Shown here piece after piece: positions 25,978-34,226 of a stretch of DNA of 64,000 bases; position 1 is the first letter of the stretch, and every line of letters begins with the position of its first letter. Under the pieces are notes generated by a model that worked only from the letters and a program-made list of their open reading frames with translations, was not told where the DNA came from and did no database searches. The position numbers were made by a program, and so were the translations under genes. Source of the stretch: Paenisporosarcina sp. HGH0030 (lineage in GTDB: Bacteria > Bacillota > Bacilli > Bacillales_A > Planococcaceae); the NCBI RefSeq assembly GCF_000411295.1, contig NZ_KE150421.1, positions 2,211,589 to 2,275,588 on the forward strand, in the 5' to 3' direction.

Positions 25978-28011
25978 TTAAATTCTAGGCTCTAAATGAT
26001 AATTTGTATGAATTTTAAGCATGCCTTTCTTATTCTTAAATTGAGGCACACCATCATTCCAATTCAAATCTTCATAACCACCGTTTTCATAGTGCAAAAC
26101 TTTATGATGGTGAGGGCAAACAACAATGACATTTTGATAAGAATCCAGCAGCAGATCGGATTCATCGTTTGTGGATGTTGCTGTCGAGAGTTGAATGATA
26201 TGATGAACTTCGACATACTCCCGCCTATTCTCCATCCGGATGACGGGTACCCCGTCCGAATCCTCACAAAGTTGGCAACGATCTAGATATAGCTCCTTCA
26301 ACAACTTCACCAACTCACGACTTCTATTCCGTTTTTCTTCAACTACTTGGGTCTTTCCAAGTGCGCTTTGAACATTCTTTAACCTTGAAAGTAAATCTTC
26401 TCGAACATCCAATGCCACATTAGGATCGACTTCCTCTGCTACAAAATCTTCAGGAGGATTGTAGATTCGTTCGAAGCCCCATGACTCAATCAATTCTGTC
26501 ACGGTTCGTTCGAATCTCACGCCATAGAAATAGAGTTTGGCATAGAAAATGGAATTACTTGGGATGAATATAAAATTATCTTTTATGACGTAATGATTCT
26601 CAATGAATGAAATAAACTCTTCTTCTTTATCAATATCCACTATGTAATTTCGCCAGTCATATGGTTTATAGCCTTCATTCAGGTTTTCGTATAAAACCCT
26701 CTTTAACCCATAGGTCTCCCATAAATAATCCGTTAAATTCATTTCTTTTTTGTAAGCTTGTAGAGATAGTGCGCTATAAAAAGGATCATATGAGCTAATG
26801 TAAACTTCTCCCGGCGCTACAGCATATCTTTGAACTAGCAATGAACGGTACTTTTCAAATGTATTCGTCTGCGGTATGCGCTTGTAAGGAAGCCCGAAAT
26901 GCTCAATGAAATCTTTCAAAGAGAATCCTCGGTTTTTTGCTAACATAACGATACGAGAATACTGGTTTGAGCTCAAGGGAATTTTGACAGTGCCTAGCTC
27001 CTCATCATAAAACGATTTCAAGATATCAAGAATTTCATCATCACCAATAAAACGACGGTCGATTATTCGCAGATGTTGAATTCCAAAGTGTTCTAAAAGT
27101 TTTTCATGATTAAAGCCATGTGTTTTCCCTTGTGTCAATTCTCGAATGAGGCGCATTTCATTATCGTCCATACCTCTTTCTTCATATCCGTCTTTTAATG
27201 CACTTTCGAGTAGTTGTTTTAATCTTTCCAAATCATAAGGTTGAAACACGTGATATAACTGGCGTTTGAGAGCCTTTTGCAACTCGACAGTGCCATTGAA
27301 GACTACTTTCATGTGTCGATTATTATTAACAAGAAATACAAATTGCTCATTCTCATTAGAATAGATGCGATACTTTGTATTCGTAGAGTCATTTGAAACC
27401 TCAAATCGAATAATCATTTCAAGGAAAATACTTTCCTCTTCCACCGTCAAATCCTCTTCAACCCAACTGGCATTAGATTTACGTCTACGCTTCAATAATG
27501 ATCCGATTGCTTGACGACTTACTCCGAACAACTCTGCCCACTCTGTCTGCTTAACGCTAAATTCATTCATTAACTGTTCCATGGTTTTCACATCATAAAC
27601 ATTATTCCCATCAGGAACAACTATCGTCCCTGCCGGGATACGATTGTAGTAAAACCCCATCGACTCAACGAACGACTCTACATTCATTCCTTTTGTACGT
27701 GATGCATAAAACAAACGTCGATATAAGACAGGATGGTCCGTACTTAACTTCAGAACAATTCGATCCGGAAAGGTAGCTTGGAGTTCCTCAATAAAGCTAT
27801 CATAGGCTGCATTCTTTGATTCATTTGGCTTACGTACTTGCGTAAAACCATTAGATGCCAACCAATCAATTAGTTTCATCCCTTGTATTTCAGCCTTTTC
27901 CTTTGCCAACCTGTACAAGTGGTTATCCTTTTTATGAAGTGAAATGACCATCCTATCTGGATATAAAGTTGTTAGCCTGCCTATTATATACTCAGTCATT
28001 TTGTCATTCAT
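25978..28011 (-). CDS. Large HNH endonuclease with HTH and internal repeats
   Basis: A 677-aa protein. About five copies of a 35-residue unit are visible, for example LYRLAKEKAEIQGMKLIDWL, LYRRLFYASRTKGMNVESFV, YSRIVMLAKNRGFSLKDFI, FYSALSLQAYKKEMNLTDYL and FYAKLYFYGVRFERTVTEL. A helix-turn-helix (VKQTEWAELFGVSRQAIGSL) lies near residue 165. The C-terminus (579-646) is an HNH nuclease: CQLC, EVHHI and VVCPHHHKVLH. Start ATG 28011 has AAGGTG 6 bases upstream. Not a named family to me; defence or DNA-repair roles are possible. Confidence 0.75.
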   Translation of the reverse strand: MNDKMTEYIIGRLTTLYPDRMVISLHKKDNHLYRLAKEKAEIQGMKLIDWLASNGFTQVRKPNESKNAAYDSFIEELQATFPDRIVLKLSTDHPVLYRRLFYASRTKGMNVESFVESMGFYYNRIPAGTIVVPDGNNVYDVKTMEQLMNEFSVKQTEWAELFGVSRQAIGSLLKRRRKSNASWVEEDLTVEEESIFLEMIIRFEVSNDSTNTKYRIYSNENEQFVFLVNNNRHMKVVFNGTVELQKALKRQLYHVFQPYDLERLKQLLESALKDGYEERGMDDNEMRLIRELTQGKTHGFNHEKLLEHFGIQHLRIIDRRFIGDDEILDILKSFYDEELGTVKIPLSSNQYSRIVMLAKNRGFSLKDFIEHFGLPYKRIPQTNTFEKYRSLLVQRYAVAPGEVYISSYDPFYSALSLQAYKKEMNLTDYLWETYGLKRVLYENLNEGYKPYDWRNYIVDIDKEEEFISFIENHYVIKDNFIFIPSNSIFYAKLYFYGVRFERTVTELIESWGFERIYNPPEDFVAEEVDPNVALDVREDLLSRLKNVQSALGKTQVVEEKRNRSRELVKLLKELYLDRCQLCEDSDGVPVIRMENRREYVEVHHIIQLSTATSTNDESDLLLDSYQNVIVVCPHHHKVLHYENGGYEDLNWNDGVPQFKNKKGMLKIHTNYHLEPRI

Positions 28012-28124
28012 CGTCTTCACCTTCTCTTTATCTGTTTCAAAAATACTTATCACTTACTATAATGTTACTGGTTTGTGAGGAGAAATATAGTGGGATAAAT
28101 AGGAAGGTCTTTTTCGAATGAAAA

Positions 28125-28157
28125 AAGCAGCTGAAGATGTTGATTCAGCTACTGCTA
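28125..28157 (-). terminator. Terminator of the YtkA-like gene
   Basis: On the minus strand AGTAGCTGAA...TTCAGCTGCT followed by six T. Its stem resembles the hairpins at 36083 and 36776. Confidence 0.7.
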
Positions 28158-28191
28158 GTTTTTTGACAATGAAATATTATAAAATAGAAAA

Positions 28192-28662
28192 TCAAGTTTT
28201 ACCTTTTATGTTCCCGAACTTGTCCTTTTCTGAACACGACACTCCTGGAGATATTGGTTTGTCTTCCCCACCGACTACTTCAATTACTTTCGAAGGCATT
28301 GTATGCATATCACGTGCTGTCACATGGGAAGTAATCGAATACGATCCACCTCTTTCAAAAGTGAAAGTTGTAGAATATTCGCCAGCTTTAAATTCAGCTG
28401 CAATCATCGTCTTTTCCCCGGAAGTCTCATTCAGAACTTCAAACTTCACTTCATCAGCATCCGTTACTATTTCGTCATCCTGTGAAACGCGGACAGAGAA
28501 TTCAATCTCATGTCCGACTTCCGCCTTCACAGGGACAGCGAGATCAACTAAAACGGGTTCGGGAACGAGTTGTTCGGTCTCTTTAACAGCAATGTTATTC
28601 CCGCATGCAGATAGAACTACAATTGCAGTTAGCAGCAGGATAAATGAATAAGTATGTTTCAT
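28192..28662 (-). CDS. YtkA/FixH-like lipoprotein
   Basis: A 156-aa exported lipoprotein: signal peptide ending LSAC (Cys20), then one immunoglobulin-like YtkA domain (about 36-130) with VDLAVPVKAEVGHEIEFSVRV and YSTTFTFERGGSYSITSHV. Proteins of this family sit near copper and cytochrome oxidase assembly genes. AAGGAG precedes ATG 28662 by about 8 bases. The SCO1 gene lies 203 bases upstream on the same strand, supporting a shared copper role. Confidence 0.82.
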   Translation of the reverse strand: MKHTYSFILLLTAIVVLSACGNNIAVKETEQLVPEPVLVDLAVPVKAEVGHEIEFSVRVSQDDEIVTDADEVKFEVLNETSGEKTMIAAEFKAGEYSTTFTFERGGSYSITSHVTARDMHTMPSKVIEVVGGEDKPISPGVSCSEKDKFGNIKGKT

Positions 28663-28865
28663 GAGTCAGGCTCCTTTACGTAAAGTTTAGATGTAGCAAA
28701 GACCTTGCAATTAATTAAATTGGCAAAGAATGGTGCCAAAAGAATTTGTGTTATATTCTTATCTTTTTGTTACGCAGTCGAAAGAAACGTGATAATAAAA
28801 TTAATATACAATCACAAATTCTACTCCCACATTGTCACTATTCCATATTTCTCCGTATTACTTCA

Positions 28866-29423
28866 TTAAAATAACCTGTTAACATCTTTTATTAATTCAT
28901 CCGTACTATCCCCTTGAATAAAGCTGTAGGTACCTACAATTCCCCCATTCTGATCAACTAAAAAGAAGTCAGATCCATGAATGACCTGATTTGATGTCTC
29001 CGGTTTCTGGACAAGCGTTTGGAACTCATCACGTGCAAATATTTCAATTTCTTCTTGGGAATAGCCTGTGAGCATATTCCAATTCGAATCGTCGTCTGTA
29101 AAATTCTTTAAATAGTTGTTCAGTTTTTGAGGAGTATCTACTGTTGGATCCACGCTGAACGAAACGAATTCAACATTTATTTCTTCTTCTCTGAATTTCT
29201 CTTGCAATGTTGCCATACTCGCTGTCATTGGCGGACAGATAGTATCACAACTAGTAAAGATGAAATCCGCAATCCAAACTTTACCTTTTAACTCTTCCGT
29301 TCCGAATTCCTCTTCATTTTGATTCGTAAATGCAAATGATTCCATTTGAAATGTTTTTTGGGGATTGCAACCAGCAAGCATTACTAGTGCAAGCGCAATA
29401 ATCAAGTATCTATTTTTATTCAT
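28866..29423 (-). CDS. SCO1/SenC-family copper chaperone
   Basis: A 185-aa membrane-linked thioredoxin-fold lipoprotein. Signal peptide ends LAGC (Cys19). The copper ligands are all visible: Cys59 and Cys63 in FTSCDTICPPM and His149 in VIHGSDFF. SCO proteins deliver copper to the CuA site of cytochrome oxidase. GGAGGT lies about 6 bases before ATG 29423. Neighbours YtkA-like and PepSY proteins fit a metal-handling cluster. Confidence 0.92.
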   Translation of the reverse strand: MNKNRYLIIALALVMLAGCNPQKTFQMESFAFTNQNEEEFGTEELKGKVWIADFIFTSCDTICPPMTASMATLQEKFREEEINVEFVSFSVDPTVDTPQKLNNYLKNFTDDDSNWNMLTGYSQEEIEIFARDEFQTLVQKPETSNQVIHGSDFFLVDQNGGIVGTYSFIQGDSTDELIKDVNRLF

Positions 29424-29610
29424 ACTTTACCTCCAATCAAGTCATCTTTTATATGTAGTTTAATGGTAAATGATAGTTGTGAAATTTATGTGAGGTTAGA
29501 CATATGAAATATGGTGTTTTTATGCATGATATCGATATCATGCTATCCTTTGTGATGTCATAGATTTGGATGAGTGGTCTATTCCATTCTTGCTACACTA
29601 AAACAAAATA

Positions 29611-29655
29611 AAAGCATCGAAAAATCAATCTCTGTGATTTTTCGATGCTTTTTCC
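29611..29655. terminator. Bidirectional terminator
   Basis: AAAAGCATCGAAAAATCA / TGATTTTTCGATGCTTTTT stem downstream of the PepSY gene. Confidence 0.85.
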
Positions 29656-29662
29656 TTACGTG

Positions 29663-31030
29663 TTAATTTGTTGAGGAAGTAGTTTTTTGTTTCTTGATGA
29701 GATACATAATTCCCTCAATGCATACAACGAAGATTAACGAAATACCAAACAGTGGCATAATGATTCCTAACACAATCAATAATGCTATAAAGCCGATAGG
29801 CACACCGCTTGCAACCCTCGGTGGTGCAGAGAATTGACCTGCTTTTTTACGAGATAGCCATGTTTTAAAGCCCCAGATGATAACAAATACGAAGGCTAGG
29901 CATACGACTAAATTAATCAATTTGTTTGGCCAGCCAAATAAATGCCCTTCATGCAATGGAATTCCCCATGTAAACCACTTTGCTAAGATGCCATAATCAT
30001 CATAGTTAACTTCTGAAATGAGTTTTCCGCTATACTGATCAAAATACGTAGTCATTTCATCATTTGGGTGTACATCCAAACCAGTGACTCCTGTATTACT
30101 CCCTTTTGATACCGTGAATACACCATCTTCACTCATTGGATAGACGATGGAATACGGTTTGGAGATATGCGCTTCTTCAACCTTTTGCATGAGTTGTTGC
30201 ACACTTACCTTCATATTGCTTTCATCGGTCATTCCAGACCCATCTGACATGTTACTATGATGAGCGTGAGCATCGTTTGATGAAGGAGCTTCATTTTTAC
30301 GAGTAGCCCAAGGAACTTCACTCAGATCAGAAGTAGGCGGCTGCTGTTTTAAGGTAGGAATGCCGATTGACGGATTTTCCTGAGCAGCAGAATAAATGAA
30401 ATTCCCCATAAATGCTGACCAAGGCAACCCTGTAAAGATAATTACAATCATTGGGATGACAATCACTGACCCAAGCAATGCGTGCCATTTTTTATTTATT
30501 TGCCTATTCGTCGGATTTTGTTTTTTCTTCAATGCCTTCCCTTTAATTGTCATGTAAACACCTGAAAGTAGAAGGAATATAGCCCAACATGCTGCCAATT
30601 CTACTAAATAGTTAACGAACGCCCCACCAACCAATAGAGAACTATGAATGTTACGCATAATATTCGAGAACGTTTTTTCAGCATTTTGACTGCCAACGAT
30701 TTGGTAGTTGTCATCTAAAAACACATATTTCTGCTCGCCATTTTCATCCGACATTGTTAAACGCGTGTTATAAGAACCATCTAAAACAATAACTTTCGAT
30801 ACAGAAAATCCTTTATGTAGATTTTCAGCATTGGAAATCCCTTGGTCAATTGTTAATTCTTCTGTTTTCTCACTTGTGCCAAAAAAGAAATCATCATACA
30901 GCTGATTTTCAACATTGGTATAGAATAAATAGCCAATACCACTAAGTGTTAATGTAAGCAATAAGGGTGTAATAAATAACGCCGCATAAAAATGCCATCG
31001 CCAAAAACGATTATAATTTCCTTTTTTCAC
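29663..31030 (-). CDS. PepSY-associated transmembrane protein
   Basis: A 455-aa protein of the PepSY_TM (PiuB-like) family with four main membrane segments: FWRWHFYAALFITPLLLTL at the N-terminus, two in the middle around residues 150-215 and further ones near the C-terminus; two PepSY-type extracytoplasmic regions lie between. A His/Met-rich stretch (HAHHSNMSDGSGM) suggests metal binding. Known relatives are tied to iron or copper uptake and membrane reduction. I use GTG 31030, 11 bases after GGAGG, since the TTG at 31048 has no ribosome site. The two-component genes lie just upstream. Confidence 0.8.
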   Translation of the reverse strand: MKKGNYNRFWRWHFYAALFITPLLLTLTLSGIGYLFYTNVENQLYDDFFFGTSEKTEELTIDQGISNAENLHKGFSVSKVIVLDGSYNTRLTMSDENGEQKYVFLDDNYQIVGSQNAEKTFSNIMRNIHSSLLVGGAFVNYLVELAACWAIFLLLSGVYMTIKGKALKKKQNPTNRQINKKWHALLGSVIVIPMIVIIFTGLPWSAFMGNFIYSAAQENPSIGIPTLKQQPPTSDLSEVPWATRKNEAPSSNDAHAHHSNMSDGSGMTDESNMKVSVQQLMQKVEEAHISKPYSIVYPMSEDGVFTVSKGSNTGVTGLDVHPNDEMTTYFDQYSGKLISEVNYDDYGILAKWFTWGIPLHEGHLFGWPNKLINLVVCLAFVFVIIWGFKTWLSRKKAGQFSAPPRVASGVPIGFIALLIVLGIIMPLFGISLIFVVCIEGIMYLIKKQKTTSSTN

Positions 31031-31137
31031 TTTTATCTTATCCTCCAATTTTGTAGAAAATGAGCAACATCATTAGTTTATTGGATAAAAGTGAAGTTTG
31101 AGTGAAATATGGGACCAATAAGTAACATTCAAGAAAA

Positions 31138-31180
31138 TGACCTTAGAATTCCAATTCCAAGGTCACTTTGATTTTTATGA
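31138..31180 (-). terminator. Terminator after the histidine kinase
   Basis: GTGACCTTGGAATT / AATTCTAAGGTCA on the minus strand with TTTTCTT after it, between the kinase and the PepSY gene. Confidence 0.65.
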
Positions 31181-31193
31181 AATTCTGCCTATA

Positions 31194-32600
31194 TCAGGAT
31201 GATGTGAGCACAGGTAATACAATAACTACGGATGTTCCAAGTCTTGAATCACTTTCTATCGAAAACAATCCATCATGCAATCTGACAATTTCTTTGACAA
31301 TGGAAAGACCAAGACCTGTCCCTCCTGTGGATCTACTTCGTGCCTTGTCGGTTCTGAAAAATCTTTCTCCAACATGTTGGAGGTCTTTAGTGGATATTTC
31401 GGTCCCTTGATTAGTAATTTTAAAACGAAGTATTTCCTTTTCTTCCGTCAGAATTACTGAGATAATTCCATACTCATGTGAATACTTAATTGCATTATCT
31501 AGCAGATTATAAAAGATTTGCTGGATTCTCTTGGGATCTCCATTGCCAATTACCTCTTCCTGAATATCCATTTTTAACTGTATGTTTTTTTCATTCATGT
31601 GAATTTGAAATAAATCAAGCATATCAAAAAATAACTGCGCCATTGCAATTGGTTCCTTATTAAGTAGATACATGTTTTCTTGAAGATGATCGAGGTCTAC
31701 TAAATCATGGATCAATTTAATTAAACGACCTGTTTCTTTTTCGATGGTCAACAAATAATGCTGAGCTTCTTCTGGTGAGGAAAAGATTTGCTCCTTCAAC
31801 ACTTGCGTGTAACCGCCAATATACGTTAAAGGGGTGCGTAATTCATGTACAACATTTGATAAAAAATCCTTTTTTCGAACTTCTTGTTCTTCAAGAGATG
31901 AACTCATCCGATTAAATGCATTTGCGAGCTTTCCAATTTCATCGTCATGTAGAAAATTTAGACGATATGAATAATTTCCATTGGAAACCTCTAGTGCAAG
32001 TTTCTGAATATCTGTAAGTGGCTGAAATAGAGAGTGATGAATACGATTCACCGCAATAAATAGAACAATGAAAAATAAACTCCCTACAAGTATTAGGATG
32101 GGGATACTTCCTTGAAAAACTTCTTGCAAATCTGCCAAGGGTACATAAATATAAATAAAGCCGATTAGTTTCTTCTCCGCAAGTATAGGAAATACCGCCC
32201 CGACAATCTCTCGATTTAATTCCTCAACATATCCATCCTTGATGACATAACGGCCCTGTTGCAGTAGTTCTTTATCTTCTTCATTGACCAAAGCTTCATA
32301 ATTGAGCTTATATGGAAAGTAAGTGGATAGTTCTTCTAAATCATCCACTACAATTACCTCATACTCGGAGACAATATTGTACCATTGGATTTTTTCAATG
32401 ATTTCGTCACTTAATGAGCCATAGTGATAGTGGGCAGCGGTTCGTTCTCCTTGATAGATAACTGATTCTTTCACGCTGGTAATATATAAATCCTTGTATA
32501 AGAAATGAAGGAAGAAAAAAGAAAAGAGAAGGACAAAAACGATACACAAACTAATAAGCAATAATACTTTCTGACTTAATGTCATTGCTATTTCTCTCAA
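31194..32600 (-). CDS. Sensor histidine kinase
   Basis: A 468-aa two-pass membrane kinase. Membrane helices near residues 12-30 and 168-188 enclose an extracytoplasmic sensor of about 135 residues; a HAMP linker, the phosphoacceptor His in NVVHELRTPLTY, and an HATPase domain (NLLDNAIKYS, GTGLGLSIVKEI) follow. The start is TTG 32600, overlapping the regulator stop codon; GAGGT lies 6 bases upstream. Signal unknown; the downstream PepSY and SCO1 genes suggest metal or envelope sensing. Confidence 0.9.
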   Translation of the reverse strand: MREIAMTLSQKVLLLISLCIVFVLLFSFFFLHFLYKDLYITSVKESVIYQGERTAAHYHYGSLSDEIIEKIQWYNIVSEYEVIVVDDLEELSTYFPYKLNYEALVNEEDKELLQQGRYVIKDGYVEELNREIVGAVFPILAEKKLIGFIYIYVPLADLQEVFQGSIPILILVGSLFFIVLFIAVNRIHHSLFQPLTDIQKLALEVSNGNYSYRLNFLHDDEIGKLANAFNRMSSSLEEQEVRKKDFLSNVVHELRTPLTYIGGYTQVLKEQIFSSPEEAQHYLLTIEKETGRLIKLIHDLVDLDHLQENMYLLNKEPIAMAQLFFDMLDLFQIHMNEKNIQLKMDIQEEVIGNGDPKRIQQIFYNLLDNAIKYSHEYGIISVILTEEKEILRFKITNQGTEISTKDLQHVGERFFRTDKARSRSTGGTGLGLSIVKEIVRLHDGLFSIESDSRLGTSVVIVLPVLTSS

Positions 32601-33277
32601 TCACTTACCTCAAACTTATACCCTACACTCCAAATGGTCTGTATGAGTTTGGCATCTTCCGTTAACTTCAATCGCAAAGTTTTAATGTGCGTATCTACCG
32701 TCCTGCCGGTCCCCTGATAGTCTTCTCCCCAAATAGCTTGTAATAGCTGTTCTCTTTTAAAGACTTTCCCTCTGTTTTTAGCAAGCATGAATAACAAATC
32801 AAATTCTTTTAGTGTCAATGAGAGCTCTCGATCGTTGACATATGCCTTAAATCCCAAAGAATCAAGAACCAGCGGCCCAATCTTTAATGAATTGTTGTTT
32901 TGAGTAGCATATGTTGATCTTCTTAATACGGATTCAATACGAGCCAACAGTTCTTCTCCATGGAAGGGTTTGACGATGTAGTCATCACCTCCAAGTTTCA
33001 GACCGTGAACCTTGTCCCATTCCTCCCCTTTAGCAGACAAGAAGATTAGAGGAATATCGAATTTTTTCTTCAACTCCATCGCAAACGTGAAGCCGTCCAT
33101 ATACGGCATCATTATGTCCACCAGAATAAGGTCAGGTGCTTTTTTTGATATTTTAGTAAAGGCATCCATCCCGTTAGATGCCTCTGAAATACTATAACCT
33201 TCTCTTTTAAGGAACGTCTTAATCAAGGATCTCATTGTTTCTTCATCATCAATTACCATGATAGTTAGTCTATTCAC
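32597..33277 (-). CDS. OmpR-family response regulator
   Basis: A 226-aa regulator: REC domain with MVIDDEETM and phosphoacceptor Asp in LILVDIMMPYMDG, Lys in YIVKPF; C-terminal winged helix (about 130-224) with FDLLFMLAKNRGKVFKREQLLQAIWG and GRTVDTHIKTLRLKL. First gene of the pair, overlapping its kinase by four bases. Target promoters not identified. Confidence 0.93.
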   Translation of the reverse strand: MNRLTIMVIDDEETMRSLIKTFLKREGYSISEASNGMDAFTKISKKAPDLILVDIMMPYMDGFTFAMELKKKFDIPLIFLSAKGEEWDKVHGLKLGGDDYIVKPFHGEELLARIESVLRRSTYATQNNNSLKIGPLVLDSLGFKAYVNDRELSLTLKEFDLLFMLAKNRGKVFKREQLLQAIWGEDYQGTGRTVDTHIKTLRLKLTEDAKLIQTIWSVGYKFEVSD

Positions 33278-33494
33278 TGCGAGCCCCCCTATAATTCTTT
33301 ACTCTAGTAACATATTATCCATCTTATCCAAAAGGTGTGAAGTTATTATGAGCTTTTTTAGAGCTGCACTTAATATGAAAAGAAAAAGCTTGTTCTTTGA
33401 ATTAGCTACAGAAAGAATATTTCTGTATAGATTATTATAAAGGCATGACAGTCAAAAACTTTACATTTTCGTGTGAATTGACAAATGTAAACTA

Positions 33495-33531
33495 AATCCG
33501 AAAGCATTAAGTTTCTCAATGCTTTCGGATT
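33495..33531. terminator. Perfect 14-base inverted repeat
   Basis: AATCCGAAAGCATT at 33495-33508 and its exact complement at 33518-33531, with a 9-base loop. T-rich on the minus-strand side, so possibly a minus-strand terminator with no gene left before it. It overlaps the first codons of the decayed gene that follows. Confidence 0.5.
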
Positions 33532-34015
33532 CAAGTCTTAAAGAGGAATTGCCGGAACCGCCGACAACTGTGACATCGACTTCTTTTAATATTTCTTTGC
33601 ATGCTGTTCGAAATGATGAGATTATCGGCTATCGTGTATACGAAAAAGATAGCCGAACAGGGGAAATGAAGAAAGTCAAAACGGTTTCTCTTTTTGATCG
33701 CAAAAAAGTGGAAATCCGGTCCGAGGTATGCTTACTCGTGGGGAAGATGACTGGTTCTTACCTATTCAAGCGATTGATACAACTAAATGTTTTCATCATT
33801 ACCTGACGGACAAATCGTACCGTATGAATATCGATTTCAGTGATAAACAAGGCAAGGAATTGGAAGTGTACAATGAACGCAAAGTAGCATCACTCATTCA
33901 AAGAATGCCGATGACAAAGTGGGGTGGTGCGAGTAAAAACTTAATCACCTTTAAGAACCAATTGTTTAAACTAAACTTCGATATCGCATCAGAAGATCGC
34001 TCGATTGTCTATTAA
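33519..34015 (+). pseudogene. Decayed gene, C-terminal part, frameshifted
   Basis: Two frames continue each other: PEPPTTVTSTSFNISLHAVRNDEIIGYRVYEKD in the first, then DDWFLPIQAIDTTKCFHHYL to DRSIVY in another, changing over near 33725. The first part looks like a fibronectin-type strand pattern. There is no ribosome site and no proper N-terminus, so this is probably the end of a larger secreted protein gene that was cut and frameshifted. Family not recognised. Confidence 0.55.
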
Positions 34016-34091
34016 TGGACTCGACAAATTTGCGAGTATCGATTGCATACTTATTTTAAGAAAAAAGTCGTATCAATAGTCGAATTCAACT

Positions 34092-34131
34092 GAAAAACCA
34101 CTTCATCATTCATCTGATGAAGTGGTTTTTT
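34092..34131. terminator. Bidirectional terminator
   Basis: AAAAACCACTTCATCA / TGATGAAGTGGTTTTTT stem. Confidence 0.85.
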
Positions 34132-34226
34132 AGTGTTGTATTTGCATGAAGGTTTTAGGATTTAATGAACAACAAGCAAACCGTTACAGGATTACATATT
34201 AACAAAGAGCCAAATAAATAATACTG

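Noticed and set aside
28118-28651. 177-aa Ser/Thr-rich plus-strand frame
   Set aside because: Antisense to the YtkA-like lipoprotein gene, which has a signal peptide, lipobox and ribosome site.
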